Origin: Bacillus weihaiensis
GTDB taxonomy: Bacteria > Bacillota > Bacilli > Bacillales > Bacillaceae
NCBI RefSeq assembly: GCF_001889165.1
Contig: NZ_CP016020.1
Location: 2,764,501-2,828,500, forward strand
Length of the DNA stretch: 64,000 nucleotides
Direction: 5' to 3'
Shown here: one piece after another, positions 43,428 through 54,141 of the stretch
How positions within the stretch are numbered: the stretch's first letter is position 1
Layout of the letters: every line of letters begins with the position of its first letter
Position numbers and translations under genes: made by a program
Notes under the pieces: model-generated
Told to the model about the DNA's origin: nothing
Seen by the model: only the letters and a program-made list of their open reading frames with translations
Database searches by the model: none

Positions 43428-45308
43428 CTACTCTTTTCTTATTGGCCACTTTATCAAGACCTTTGTACCTCTATTTACCTCGGAGTGAATGGAGAATATT
43501 GCTCCGTGCATCTTTTCTAAACGGTTTTGGATATTACGGATTCCAAACCCTTTGTCCTCTTGATTATGATTAAGAAGATGAGTTATTGTACTTCGATCAA
43601 TCCCTATGCCATCATCTTCAACTTTTATAGAAATGGACGTCTCATCTTTCATGATGCAAACCTGGACTTTACCAGCTTTTCCTTTTTTGAAAATTCCGTG
43701 TCTAATTGCATTTTCCACCATTGGTTGAATGAGCAAAGATGGAATATATTCCTTTTCGACACCTTCATCTATACAGAATTCAACTTGAAGATAAGGTAAT
43801 CTTGTTTTCTCAATTTCAACATAGGCTTTAATGAGTTTTATTTCTTTTTCTAAAGGAATCATCAACCCTTTTTGATTATTTTCAAGTATTAGCCTTAAAT
43901 AAATCGTCATATTTTGAACTAAGGTTGCCGCTTTATGTGGATTAGAATAACAAAGGGAAATAATCGTACTTAATGAATTATATAAAAAATGTGGTTTTAT
44001 TTGTAAATTCAGATAAGCCAATTCATTATGATTTGCTTCTTTTTGGACTTCCTCTAATGATGTCATTAAGTTAGACATTTTTATCGCCAATAGAATAATG
44101 AAGAAAATAAGAAAACCTACCATACCATATTCGTGAGTATATCCTAGAGATAAAGCGGAATCTACAACTTCTAAAACTAGGAAAAGAATAATAAAACTAA
44201 AAGCTATTATAAGGGTTATTAACTCATTTCTTTTTATCCTAGAAATACCTTTAAATACAAAATAGAAAAGCCTACTAATAATAACAAGGAGAATAACTAT
44301 TGCTATTGTCCATGCTAGATGGATAAATAAGCTATAATAAGGATATGGTGTGAAAATAATGACAACCATATATAGGAGAAGTGGGCTAACTAAGGTAACA
44401 ACCATCCAATTAGAGATTAATTTCCTTTCCAATTCTCTCATAGATAATATAAAAAAGAGAACTGAGCCAAATCCAAATAAATCTTTTATTTTATAAGCAA
44501 ATGTAAAAGGTAAATCAGGATAGACTTGCAAGAGAATCTTATCTCCACCAAATAATATACTTACCATTAAGACAAAGAAGTAAATGGCTGAGAATAAGAT
44601 AAACTTACCACCTCCACATCCTCTCAAGATATAAAGAGTTAGATGATACATACTAAAGAGCAACAGAACCATACACAAGCCAATATGAATACTAAAGGTT
44701 AGATTATCCAAGAGTGAGATATCATTAGAGGTTCCTAGGTAGATACTTTCACCTATACCCATATCCACAAAGGTTTGATTTTCAACATGAATAAGAATTT
44801 CTAGTTGATCTTCTTTTGGTTCAAAATAAGCCGCATAAGGTGTATTTCCAGCACTACCTCGTTGATTTTCTGTTGATATGGTTCCACTCGAAGAGATTTT
44901 TTGATCATTAATATATAGAGTATGTGCCATTCGAATACTTTCTGTCTTAATCCCTAGTATTCTCGGAAAATCAGCTTTATTTTGCGGAAGCTTCACTTCT
45001 AAATAATAGGTTCCCATCCCCCGTCCTTTAATAAAGCTCGGAACATCAATGATTTCTGCTTTTGGATTATTTATAATCTCATCCACTTGAAGGAGTTCCC
45101 CATCTACATATTTCCAGTATCCATCTAAACGAATTACTCCAGCCTCCTCAAAATCCCATTCTTCTAAATGTAATACACCATTTTCAGCTAAAGGATTTTC
45201 TGGATTAGTCCTTACAAAACTAACAGGTTGACTTAAAAAATATAAAGAAATAAATCCTACTATTAATACAAGTAAATACCTCATTTTTTTTGAAAAACTC
45301 GGTTTCAA
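43428..45308 (-). CDS. 7TMR-DISM sensor histidine kinase (LytS-type kinase core)
   Basis: 626 residues: first helix, extracellular beta-sandwich (about 40-190; WKYVDGELL, GMGTYYLEVKLP), seven membrane helices (about 205-410), then His_kinase core with NLQIKPHFLYNSLSTI (His) and ATPase motifs VENAIRHGI, VEDDGIGID and GFGIRNIQNRL. The extracellular fold in this family is carbohydrate-binding-like. TTG start follows GGAGG. Forms a two-component system with the next gene. Confidence 0.93.
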   Translation of the reverse strand: MKPSFSKKMRYLLVLIVGFISLYFLSQPVSFVRTNPENPLAENGVLHLEEWDFEEAGVIRLDGYWKYVDGELLQVDEIINNPKAEIIDVPSFIKGRGMGTYYLEVKLPQNKADFPRILGIKTESIRMAHTLYINDQKISSSGTISTENQRGSAGNTPYAAYFEPKEDQLEILIHVENQTFVDMGIGESIYLGTSNDISLLDNLTFSIHIGLCMVLLLFSMYHLTLYILRGCGGGKFILFSAIYFFVLMVSILFGGDKILLQVYPDLPFTFAYKIKDLFGFGSVLFFILSMRELERKLISNWMVVTLVSPLLLYMVVIIFTPYPYYSLFIHLAWTIAIVILLVIISRLFYFVFKGISRIKRNELITLIIAFSFIILFLVLEVVDSALSLGYTHEYGMVGFLIFFIILLAIKMSNLMTSLEEVQKEANHNELAYLNLQIKPHFLYNSLSTIISLCYSNPHKAATLVQNMTIYLRLILENNQKGLMIPLEKEIKLIKAYVEIEKTRLPYLQVEFCIDEGVEKEYIPSLLIQPMVENAIRHGIFKKGKAGKVQVCIMKDETSISIKVEDDGIGIDRSTITHLLNHNQEDKGFGIRNIQNRLEKMHGAIFSIHSEVNRGTKVLIKWPIRKE

Positions 45309-45394
45309 CTTCCTACCTCCTTGTTTGTGAGGATATTGTGAGAATAATAAGCTACTCTTATTTAGGTACTTTGACTTAGTTAAAGAGGTGTAAT

Positions 45395-47770
45395 ATGGAA
45401 CATTTCATGTCAACTCATACTGATCATAACGTTCTTCTTATGCTTTTATCTTATCTTATAGCCACTATATCGGCATACGCATCAATAGATTTAGCACGAA
45501 GAGTAAAACATTCTAAAAAGAAAGAGAAGCTTATTTGGTTAATCCTTGGTGGGGCTGCACTAGGTATTGGGATTTGGTCGATGCATTTTATCGCAATGTT
45601 AGCTTACCACTTTCCTGTACCTGTATATTATCATCTTTTTCTCGTCATCCTTTCGGTTATCATTGCAGGAATTGGGTGTATTTTAGGGTTTCTTATTGTA
45701 TCAGGACAATCTCTCCCTTTCCTTCGCTTTGTATTAGCTGGGATTATCATGGGCTCAGGGATAGCCACGATGCATTATGTGGGGATGGAAGCCATTCAAC
45801 CAGTTATCATTACATACAATGATGTTCTATTTTCCATTTCTATTTTCATTGCTATTTTTGCCTCTATGGTCGCACTTTGGATTGGTTTTTTCTCACCTTT
45901 CTCAAAAAAAGAAATGGCATGGAAATTAAAGCTTCTTTTCTCTATCATCATGGCATTTGCTATAACCGGAATGCATTATACAGGAATGTCTGCTACGAAT
46001 ATTTCAGGGCACGCTACAAATCTTGAGTCATATTCAAGCTTACTAGATACAAATTTACTAGCATGGATCGTTGTAATTGGAACTGCTCTCATCTTTATCT
46101 GTCTATTTTTCTCTCTTTCTTTTGAAAGGATGTACAAAAAACATGAGCTTGTACAAAGTATCATCCTTGATTCAGCAGTAGATGGAATTGCCGTAACCAA
46201 GGATGACGGCACGATAATTCACGCCAATCCAGCATTCTATCAGTTAATGAATAGTGAGGAAAATTCAACCAACAAGAACTATTTAGAGACGTACCTCTCA
46301 ACATGTAATCAACATTTCTCTTTTCATCAAGAATATCATCTAAAGAAAAATGATCATATTATTGAAATGAAAAAACATCCAATTATTGGTGAACATTTGC
46401 AACAGTCCTTATGGTTTTTTCGAGATATTACAGAGCAGGTGAAAGCAAAAGAGCGAATTGAGTTTCTTGCTTTTCACGATCCTCTTACTCAACTACCTAA
46501 TCGCTATAAATTAGAAATGGAAATAAAGAAGCAAATAGATACAAACACAGAGCTGGCATGCATTTTTATAGATTTAGATAAATTAAAATTTACAAATGAC
46601 ACATTTGGTCATAATGTTGGGGACTCTTTACTCTCGTTCGCTTCTCAAAGATTAGCGCATGCACTAGAGGTAGGCGATTTACTTTCAAGAATCGGAGGAG
46701 ACGAGTTTGTCATCATCCTTTCAGGTAATCGCGTTAAAAAAGTAGATGACGTTGTGCAAAAATGCATGTCTGAAATGGAGGTTCCCTTTACAATCAACGG
46801 TACAAAAATACGTGTCACGATAAGTGCGGGTGTTTGTGCTTTTCCACAGGAAGCAAAAAACATTGAAGAGCTTTTACGATTTTCAGACCTAGCCATGTAT
46901 GAATCAAAGCGTAACGGTAAAAATCGTGTCACCTATTTTAATTCATTGTTAAGTGAAAAAATGAGACGTGTACATCTTATTGAAAAAGAAATGATTCATG
47001 CGATGCAACATAATGATTTTCACTTATTATTCCAACCGAAAATTCAAGTACCTACAGGAAAAGTAGATAGTGTAGAAGCACTTATACGCTGGAATCATCC
47101 AGAATTGGGCTTTATATCACCCGGAGAATTCATACCAATTGCAGAAGAGAAGGACCTAATCTGGTCAATAGGAACCTGGGTTTTAAGAGCTGCTTGTAAG
47201 CAATGGAGTGAATGGAAAACAAAAGAAATGGTAGATATGAAAATTGCTGTTAATATTTCTCCGCTTCAATTTTCGAAGGATGACTTTCTCCCTATGTTAA
47301 CCTCTATTCTCGAAGAAACCGGGATGAATCCTAAAAGATTAGAGCTAGAAATCACTGAATCTTCCTCGTTAGCATTTGAAGAGCAAACGAGAAAAAAACT
47401 TAAAACAATACAACACATGGGAATTAGTATATCATTAGATGACTTTGGTACAGGTTATTCATCTTTTAAGCATTTGAAACAGCTACCTATCGAAGTACTG
47501 AAGATCGATAAATCATTTGTTGACCACCTTATTGGAAACCATGATCAAGAATCAATCGTTCGGTCAATGATTCAGCTAGGCCACAATTTAAGTATGAAAG
47601 TACTTGTAGAAGGTGTCGAACATAAAGAGCAAGCAAAATGGTTAGCTAAAGAAGGATGTGACATGATTCAAGGATATTATTTCAGCAAACCAATTCCGCC
47701 TGACCAGTTGACCAAGTATATAATTGATCAGAAATCTAAGGAAGTAGGAGTGACCTTTTCGTATGAATAA
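45395..47770 (+). CDS. ykoW: MHYT-PAS-GGDEF-EAL protein, YkoW-like
   Basis: 791 residues. MHYT sensor (about 1-235) with MHFI, MHYV and MHYT repeats at membrane edges, proposed to bind metal and sense gas; PAS (about 250-345); GGDEF (about 350-515; RIGGDEF intact, inhibitory RxxD reads EVGD); EAL (about 525-780; [21 protein letters not shown] intact). Both cyclase and phosphodiesterase halves look active, so c-di-GMP turnover may depend on the MHYT/PAS input. Overlaps the next gene by eight bases. Confidence 0.93.
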   Translation: MEHFMSTHTDHNVLLMLLSYLIATISAYASIDLARRVKHSKKKEKLIWLILGGAALGIGIWSMHFIAMLAYHFPVPVYYHLFLVILSVIIAGIGCILGFLIVSGQSLPFLRFVLAGIIMGSGIATMHYVGMEAIQPVIITYNDVLFSISIFIAIFASMVALWIGFFSPFSKKEMAWKLKLLFSIIMAFAITGMHYTGMSATNISGHATNLESYSSLLDTNLLAWIVVIGTALIFICLFFSLSFERMYKKHELVQSIILDSAVDGIAVTKDDGTIIHANPAFYQLMNSEENSTNKNYLETYLSTCNQHFSFHQEYHLKKNDHIIEMKKHPIIGEHLQQSLWFFRDITEQVKAKERIEFLAFHDPLTQLPNRYKLEMEIKKQIDTNTELACIFIDLDKLKFTNDTFGHNVGDSLLSFASQRLAHALEVGDLLSRIGGDEFVIILSGNRVKKVDDVVQKCMSEMEVPFTINGTKIRVTISAGVCAFPQEAKNIEELLRFSDLAMYESKRNGKNRVTYFNSLLSEKMRRVHLIEKEMIHAMQHNDFHLLFQPKIQVPTGKVDSVEALIRWNHPELGFISPGEFIPIAEEKDLIWSIGTWVLRAACKQWSEWKTKEMVDMKIAVNISPLQFSKDDFLPMLTSILEETGMNPKRLELEITESSSLAFEEQTRKKLKTIQHMGISISLDDFGTGYSSFKHLKQLPIEVLKIDKSFVDHLIGNHDQESIVRSMIQLGHNLSMKVLVEGVEHKEQAKWLAKEGCDMIQGYYFSKPIPPDQLTKYIIDQKSKEVGVTFSYE

Positions 47771-49307
47771 AAACAAATTAATGCTTATTCTCTCATCTAT
47801 TATGGTATGTATCTCGTTTCTTACGCATTATTTACATAGAAGCATTGGGTTTTTAAGTGACTATGTTTCTCTAAATAACTATGGAACTCTTTCTACTCAA
47901 TTAATGGTTGTTCAAACAATCTTATTACTTATCCCTGCTCTTTTTTTACTTATAGCTTGGCTCCTTTATGCTCTTAAAAAAGGTGAAAAACTATTACCGT
48001 GGTTCATTACGTTTTCACTTACATTTAGTAGTATATCCATTATAGCCGGTGGAAAAGGACTAGTTGAATACCATTTCTCTATCTTTCTTGTCATTGCCAT
48101 TATTTCATTCTATGACAAAATCAAGCTCATCATTGGTAGTACAGGTATTTTTGCAGTTCAGCATTTAGCAGGTTTCTTTTTCGCTCCCCAGTTACTATGT
48201 GGAACGACAGATTATCGTTTTTCTCTTATACTCGTTCATGCTTTTTTTCTCATTCTTATTAGCTCAGCAACCATATGGTTTATCCATACAAAACAAACAA
48301 AAACTAGGTTATACGAAGAAAAAGTAGCGATACAGCAAATGGCTATAAACAAGATTGTCATGAACTTAAATGAAACCTGTACTTCTATCTTAGATTATAC
48401 AAACCAGCTAGCATCAGGGTCTGAGGAGTTAGCTGCTGCTGGTCAAGAAATTACTGCATCTATTCAAACAATTGCCTCTGGAACCGACAGTCAAACTAAC
48501 AAACTACACTTAGGCGTTACTAGTATTTATACAATGTTAGAAGAAATAAAACGGATTTCTTCCTATACAAAGACATTAAATGAACATGCACAAAGTACAC
48601 GTTCACACGTACAAACAGGAACAGCATCTATTCAGTCTATGTCACGTCAAATGAATAGCATCTCACTCGCATCCAACAATGTGAATGAACTTATTACTGA
48701 CTTAACTAATTACTCATCTCAAATCGGTCAATACGTCGGTGTTATTTCTAGTATTGCTGATCAAACGAACTTATTAGCATTAAATGCATCGATAGAAGCA
48801 GCTAGAGCAGGAGAACAAGGGAAAGGCTTTGCTGTTGTAGCAAATGAAGTACGCAAGCTTGCTACACAATCACAAGGATCAGTAACTCAAATTCAGGATG
48901 TTATACTCTCAATTCAAGAAAGAATTGAGAATGTGTCTAGTCGGATGACCATTCAAGTAGAAGAAATCACAAAAGGAACAGCTCAATTGGAAAAAACAGA
49001 CCATACCTTCCAAGAGATATCACATGCGTCAGATTCTGTTTCGAAACAAATTCAAGACATGACAGAGGCCACAAGCTTATTAGTAGATCATTCTCAGAAA
49101 ACAAATAGCCTAATTGAGGATGTTTCAACAATTACGTCTACCTTCGCAATGGATATCGATACAATTTTATCTACAACTGAACAACAAACAGCCTCTACGG
49201 GAGAATTGAATGAAATTTCATCCTCTTTACGCGATTTAGTTGAGGATTTAGATAAAATCGTGACAAAAATTAATTCTTCCATCGCAAGCACTAACAATAA
49301 AGAATAA
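47763..49307 (+). CDS. Methyl-accepting chemotaxis protein with multi-helix membrane sensor
   Basis: 514 residues. Six membrane helices (about 5-180) replace the usual periplasmic domain; no HAMP is evident. Signalling domain spans about 200-505 with the hairpin tip [39 protein letters not shown] (residues near 330-370). ATG lies inside the previous gene, so translation is coupled. Terminator at 49533. Confidence 0.92.
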   Translation: MNKNKLMLILSSIMVCISFLTHYLHRSIGFLSDYVSLNNYGTLSTQLMVVQTILLLIPALFLLIAWLLYALKKGEKLLPWFITFSLTFSSISIIAGGKGLVEYHFSIFLVIAIISFYDKIKLIIGSTGIFAVQHLAGFFFAPQLLCGTTDYRFSLILVHAFFLILISSATIWFIHTKQTKTRLYEEKVAIQQMAINKIVMNLNETCTSILDYTNQLASGSEELAAAGQEITASIQTIASGTDSQTNKLHLGVTSIYTMLEEIKRISSYTKTLNEHAQSTRSHVQTGTASIQSMSRQMNSISLASNNVNELITDLTNYSSQIGQYVGVISSIADQTNLLALNASIEAARAGEQGKGFAVVANEVRKLATQSQGSVTQIQDVILSIQERIENVSSRMTIQVEEITKGTAQLEKTDHTFQEISHASDSVSKQIQDMTEATSLLVDHSQKTNSLIEDVSTITSTFAMDIDTILSTTEQQTASTGELNEISSSLRDLVEDLDKIVTKINSSIASTNNKE

Positions 49308-49532
49308 CGTAAGAAAAGGACAAGATTCTTGATTAACCTAGATTAATAGTAGAACTTAAACTAAAAGTTCATTTTTCATCCAATTCCAGAGGCTAAGCGT
49401 TGGAGCTAACCAATGGGAAAGAAATTCTAATTATAGACCACTTTTTTAATCCCATTGCATTAGGAATACTAGCTAAAAAACATTGTGCCAAAACAACACT
49501 GCGTACAGAGCTTTATTTTGCTATCAAGTAAG

Positions 49533-49565
49533 AAAGGAGCTTGTTCACACTTTGCTCCTTTTTTT
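49533..49565 (+). terminator. Terminator downstream of the chemoreceptor gene
   Basis: AAAGGAGC / GCTCCTTT stem and T-run, 225 bases after the stop; no gene lies between. Confidence 0.75.
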
Positions 49566-49585
49566 CATCCTTATTTCCTTAAACA

Positions 49586-50269
49586 TTACACTTTTTCAAT
49601 AATAATTCGATCTGCACTACCTAAGTGACCTTCTACTTCACCTAGAATGTTAGCTTGCTCCTGGTAGGCTCCAACCTGAACACCATCGACTATAACTCGA
49701 TAGATAGGCTTCTCCGCTTGTTTTTTTAGATTAAAGGCTTTTTCCAGACCGTTAACATGACCTCTAGCAACCTTCTCCCTCCATTGAGCACTTTTTAATT
49801 TGTTTGCATCTGATTCATTATCAATGAACCCATTCTCTGTTAGTAATGCAGACATGTTTGTTTCCCGTAAAACATGAAAATTTGCTTTCTTTTTCCCCCG
49901 ATTCCTCAAATCATTAAGCTTTGTTACTTCTTCATGTAAAATAGCACGATACGTTGCAGTACTTGACGAATCTAATAAACTATCATGAATATAATCTTCA
50001 TAGCCATTTGCCGATCCATTGAATGCATTTATATGAAGTGACAGATAGAAATCTGCTCCATAGGCATTTGCTTCATTTGTTCGTTCTGTTAAGCTTTTAT
50101 CAACATCTTTCGTTCTACTCATCTTCACTTCGACATCTTTGTATTCATTTATAAGCATATTGCGTATGCGTAAAGCAATATCTAACACAAGTTCCTTTTC
50201 TTCTAAGCCATTTCCCACAGCACCAGGATCCTTCCCACCATGACCTGGATCCAAATACAACTTAAACAC
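49586..50269 (-). CDS. N-acetylmuramoyl-L-alanine amidase (Amidase_3)
   Basis: 227 residues: catalytic domain (about 1-175) with LDPGHGGKDPGA, EKELVLDIA, SLHINAF and LLTENGFIDN, giving the zinc His/Glu/His and catalytic Glu; then a SPOR-like repeat (about 188-227; YRVIVDGVQVGAYQEQANI). GTG 50269 follows GGGAGG by nine bases. No signal peptide, as in phage- or spore-type CwlV/CwlM-like enzymes, so it may be released by lysis. Confidence 0.9.
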   Translation of the reverse strand: MFKLYLDPGHGGKDPGAVGNGLEEKELVLDIALRIRNMLINEYKDVEVKMSRTKDVDKSLTERTNEANAYGADFYLSLHINAFNGSANGYEDYIHDSLLDSSSTATYRAILHEEVTKLNDLRNRGKKKANFHVLRETNMSALLTENGFIDNESDANKLKSAQWREKVARGHVNGLEKAFNLKKQAEKPIYRVIVDGVQVGAYQEQANILGEVEGHLGSADRIIIEKV

Positions 50270-50428
50270 TAATACACACCTCCCATACATCTCTTTTAAT
50301 CGTGACCCTAGTATAGAATATGTATGGAGAATTTTATTGCTTGTATGGATATCCTAGTTAATATATACCTTTTAACATTAGGTGATGTAGGTCAAAGCTA
50401 TGATGTCTACATATTTTACAGGTCAAAA

Positions 50429-50467
50429 AAAAAACGCCTTACACTTCATTAGGTAAGACGTTTTTTT
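50429..50467. terminator. Bidirectional terminator
   Basis: AAAACGCCTTAC / GTAAGACGTTTT stem with T-runs both ways. Confidence 0.85.
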
Positions 50468-50658
50468 CAACTGATAATTTCCTTATGGTTCATGCCTCTA
50501 CATTTCATTTCCCATTTAATGAGGCTAAGATGCTTTTTGAGTTCAATTACTCGGTTATAATCATAGAAGGAGCTTCTTTTTTTATGTACTTTCAGTTGCT
50601 TTTTATATTTCATATAAATTGAAGTTAATTCTTCATTCTGTATAGAATTTAGTTCCAT
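50467..50658 (-). CDS. Small helical protein of unknown function
   Basis: 63 residues from ATG 50658 (AGGGTG six bases upstream). Highly charged, likely two long helices (LNSIQNEELTSIYMKYKKQ and RVIELKKHLSLIKWEMKC). No family recognised. Confidence 0.55.
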   Translation of the reverse strand: MELNSIQNEELTSIYMKYKKQLKVHKKRSSFYDYNRVIELKKHLSLIKWEMKCRGMNHKEIIS

Positions 50659-50760
50659 CGCATTCACCCTATTTGAAAAAATACTTTTTCATTATGCGTG
50701 ATTCCTAGTTGATATTCAAGTTATTTTATCCTTTTCAATAGAAAATATACATAAATTTGT

Positions 50761-50925
50761 TCATTTTTTGTCGGGTTTGACAGAGACAATTGTAGCTTTC
50801 GTGCCGACATGACTTCGAATAGCCTTTCTAGCTTCAATTGATGTTTTAGCTTTCACGGCTTCACGATATTTTTTCCCATCAACTTCCCATTCAACCTGAA
50901 AGCATTTAGCACCACATCTCACCAT
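50761..50925 (-). CDS. Small basic protein of unknown function
   Basis: 54 residues: MVRCGAKCFQVEWEVDGKKYREAVKAKTSIEARKAIRSH..., beta-beta-alpha-like, rich in Lys/Arg. AAGGAAG precedes ATG 50925. Two Cys near the N-terminus (CGAKC). Resembles small single-strand or arm-type binding proteins in layout only. Confidence 0.55.
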   Translation of the reverse strand: MVRCGAKCFQVEWEVDGKKYREAVKAKTSIEARKAIRSHVGTKATIVSVKPDKK

Positions 50926-51186
50926 ACATCTTCCTTTCTGCATCTAGCTGGTAGACTTAATTCTCTCTTATAAAACGCCAGTGGTTATCAACTGTTCCTT
51001 AACCCGCTTTTCTGAAAGATTGTTATATAACCGGCATAATGCTGAGGGAAGAGACTCAGTTTTTATTTCATAAAGGGAATTGAGTCGAGGAAGAAAGATG
51101 CCAATAAACTTCAATTAAGGCATTTTCCTTCCTTTTACTTTATACATCAAGTTTACGAAATCAGCCATCATTAAAAAAGGAATACA

Positions 51187-51226
51187 CGAAAAAACCTTTA
51201 TACGGAATAGAATAAAGGTTTTTTCG
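51187..51226 (-). terminator. Terminator after mqo
   Basis: GAAAAAACCTTTAT / ATAAAGGTTTTTTC near-perfect stem twelve bases after the stop. Confidence 0.9.
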
Positions 51227-51237
51227 TCATTTTTCAA

Positions 51238-52740
51238 TTAATGTAGAACAGGTTCTTTTTCACTTAAACCGAGCGTCTCAGCAGTTGAAGCATGAATTTC
51301 TTTAAAGAAGGATGGATTTTCTACTAACGAGATTCCATAGGAAGGAACCATCTCTTTTATTTTATTTTCCCACTCATTTATATGTTCTGGGAAACACTTT
51401 TGTAAAACTTCAAGCATGACATGGACAGCAGTTGATGCACCTGGTGAAGCACCAAGTAAGGCTGCAATTGAACCATCTGCTGCACTAACAACCTCTGTTC
51501 CAAATTGCAATGTTCCTTTTCCACCAGCTTCTGTGTCTTTGATTACTTGAACACGTTGACCCGCCACTACAATATCCCAATCTTCAAGTTTAGCAGTAGG
51601 GATAAACTCTCTTAATTCCTCTATCCGTTTTTCATTCGATAATAAAACCTGCTGAATGAGATATTTAGTTAATGACATCTCTTTTACTCCTGCAGCGAGC
51701 ATTGTCAGAACATTATTTGGTTTGACAGATCCAAATAAATCTAAATTAGAACCCGTTTTTAAAAACTTCGGTGTGAACCCAGCAAATGGACCAAATAAAA
51801 GGGACTTCTTCTGATCAATATAGCGTGTATCTAAGTGCGGTACAGACATTGGTGGTGCTCCAACCTTCGCTTTACCGTACACCTTCGCATGATGCTTCTC
51901 AACCACTTCTGGCTTGTTACAGACTAAAAAGAGACCACTAACAGGGAATCCACCAATCTGTTTCGACTCTGGAATGCCTGTTTTTTGTAATAATGGCAGA
52001 CTGCCACCACCACCACCTATAAAAACGAACTTAGCTTTATGGTATTCCGTTTTAGCGTTTTCAAGATCCTGTACCTTCACTTCCCAAGATCCATCTGCTG
52101 CACGTTTAATATCTTCCACGCTATGTCTATAATTCAACTCGACATTTTGTTTTTCAAGCTGGTCAAATAAAATTCTTGTTAAAGCTCCGAAATTAACGTC
52201 AGTTCCACTATCAATCTTAGTTGCAGCAATCGGTTCCTTAGAAGTACGCCCCTCCATAATAAGTGGAATCCATTCGTTTAGCTTGCTTTCTTCCTCAGTA
52301 TACTCCATCCCCTCAAATAGGGGATTTGTTGATAGCGCTTTAAAACGTTTTTTTAAAAAAGTAACATTGTCTTCACCTTGGACTAAACTCATATGAGGAA
52401 TTGGCATAATAAACTCTTGTGGACGTTCAATAATCGACCGTTTTACAAGATACGACCAAAATTGTCTTGATAATTGAAACTGTTCATTGATTTTTATTGC
52501 TTTACTAATGTCAACAGATCCATCCGCTTTTTCGGTTGTATAATTCAACTCACAAAGCGCAGCATGGCCTGTTCCAGCATTATTCCATTCGTTAGAACTT
52601 TCTTCTCCTGCATTTGCAAGCTTTTCAAACACTTTTATTTCCCATTCAGGTGCTAACTCTTTTAGTAAAGTACCTAAAGTGGCACTCATTACACCGGCAC
52701 CAATTAAGATAACGTCTGATTTTTTTGGGTTGTTACTCAT
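51238..52740 (-). CDS. mqo: Malate:quinone oxidoreductase
   Basis: 500 residues. FAD site [81 protein letters not shown]. Membrane-associated enzyme that oxidises malate to oxaloacetate and passes electrons to quinone. ATG 52740 follows GGAGGGG. Monocistronic with its own terminator. Confidence 0.97.
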   Translation of the reverse strand: MSNNPKKSDVILIGAGVMSATLGTLLKELAPEWEIKVFEKLANAGEESSNEWNNAGTGHAALCELNYTTEKADGSVDISKAIKINEQFQLSRQFWSYLVKRSIIERPQEFIMPIPHMSLVQGEDNVTFLKKRFKALSTNPLFEGMEYTEEESKLNEWIPLIMEGRTSKEPIAATKIDSGTDVNFGALTRILFDQLEKQNVELNYRHSVEDIKRAADGSWEVKVQDLENAKTEYHKAKFVFIGGGGGSLPLLQKTGIPESKQIGGFPVSGLFLVCNKPEVVEKHHAKVYGKAKVGAPPMSVPHLDTRYIDQKKSLLFGPFAGFTPKFLKTGSNLDLFGSVKPNNVLTMLAAGVKEMSLTKYLIQQVLLSNEKRIEELREFIPTAKLEDWDIVVAGQRVQVIKDTEAGGKGTLQFGTEVVSAADGSIAALLGASPGASTAVHVMLEVLQKCFPEHINEWENKIKEMVPSYGISLVENPSFFKEIHASTAETLGLSEKEPVLH

Positions 52741-53122
52741 GATACCCCTCCTATCCCCTATTTCAAGAAAATAGGCGCTTTCCTTAGATGTCCTTTTCAA
52801 CCCGCCACCTAAAACACACCATTTTCTTATCTCAAAATAATCATCTCATACTCTATTATATCGTTTTACGTGTGAAAATATATAGTATTATCTGATAATT
52901 ATATACTATTTATCTCTTGTAAAAAAGAGGGAATATGTGCATATTCACAGGAAAATAAAAATCTCCCCATCCTCTTCCTACTATTATATGAGTTACAATA
53001 AATATTCAGTGCTTTTTTTATTTCTATAAAATAAAATTTAACTTTAAAAACTTTTTTTCATAAACTTATAACAAAAAACACAGTCCTATTTATGAACTGT
53101 GCAGTCAATGAATATTCTTCCA
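52741..53122. other. Intergenic region with AT-rich inverted repeat
   Basis: No gene. ATAGTATTAT at 52882-52891 faces ATAATTATATACTAT, an imperfect palindrome that could be an operator for mqo; no regulator identified. Confidence 0.4.
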
Positions 53123-53977
53123 TTATATTGTGACCATTTGCGTATCGTAAGCAAATTCAACATGTATGTTTAATGCCCTAAGCTTTATCTCCACTTCTTT
53201 TAATTCTCTATAGCTTAATCCATTTACTTTCTCAATATGGGTTAAGATAACTCTTCCTGCATTTAGCTCCTGAATCATTTCTAAGGTCTCAGTAAATGTT
53301 GCTTCAACCTCCAAAACAGGATGGTCCTCAGCTAACAGTCTCTCTCCTGTTAAAGGATGGATATCAAATACCCCTGCTGGTAAAATCGCCAAATCCACAC
53401 CCACTAGTGATGGATCAGGTTTCCAGTTATTCAATTCGTCCATAACTATAAGGACTCTTTTATCCTGTTGTTCGAACAAAAAGCCATATACGTAATCTTC
53501 GGCCAACCTAAAAGGAAAAATGGTCGTCCCTTTTAATGAAAGAGTTTCTCCATCATGAACGATTTGTGTATGAGCAAACCCTTTCCATTCAAAAAACGTA
53601 AGATGCTCACGACTACCTAAATAGGTATGGAAATCCTTCTCAACCTGTTCTGGTAGATACACATCTACCTTCTTATGCTTCGGTGGATGTTGAATCCAAT
53701 CTGCACTTATTGTTTCAATTATTCTTCTTCCCATAACATGATCTGGGTGCCAATGAGAATACAATACACCTTTTATTTCGGAGATAGTCGAACGATTCAC
53801 CTGCTGATAAATATCCTCTGGTGTATCAATTAATAATTGAAGGTCATGAACAAAAATGCTTGGACCCATTCGGCTATATGGTACGCCTTTTTCTTTTGCT
53901 TCTAAACAAATGTGACAGGTACATAATGGTCTTGGGGTAGGTATTGCTCCACCTGTACCGAGGAATTCAATTTTCAT
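53123..53977 (-). CDS. PhnP-like metallo-beta-lactamase-fold hydrolase
   Basis: 284 residues. MKIEFLGTGGAIPTPRPLCTCHIC, with Cys pair of PhnP-type zinc loops; HWHPDHVMG metal motif; LIVMDELNN; ILTHIEKVNG. Members are phosphodiesterases or related. ATG 53977 has AAGGAA upstream. Substrate not predictable. Confidence 0.87.
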   Translation of the reverse strand: MKIEFLGTGGAIPTPRPLCTCHICLEAKEKGVPYSRMGPSIFVHDLQLLIDTPEDIYQQVNRSTISEIKGVLYSHWHPDHVMGRRIIETISADWIQHPPKHKKVDVYLPEQVEKDFHTYLGSREHLTFFEWKGFAHTQIVHDGETLSLKGTTIFPFRLAEDYVYGFLFEQQDKRVLIVMDELNNWKPDPSLVGVDLAILPAGVFDIHPLTGERLLAEDHPVLEVEATFTETLEMIQELNAGRVILTHIEKVNGLSYRELKEVEIKLRALNIHVEFAYDTQMVTI

Positions 53978-54097
53978 GTGTGCGCACACTTCCTTATCTC
54001 TTTATCACTTCACCTATACTTTTCCCCTTGCTCTTTTCTTTTTTTCAATAAGACTTCAATTGCACTAACGACGCATTTTATAGTTTCCTATACAACA

Positions 54098-54121
54098 AGA
54101 AAGAAAACAGCTGCTCTCCGT
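54098..54121. repeat. Compact form of the GAGAGCAGC repeat
   Basis: Minus strand CGGAGAGCAGCTGTTTTCTTTC joins both arms of the 34802/42106 repeat with no middle. May be a deletion derivative or chance. Confidence 0.4.
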
Positions 54122-54141
54122 AGGTAGCTTACTTTTACACA

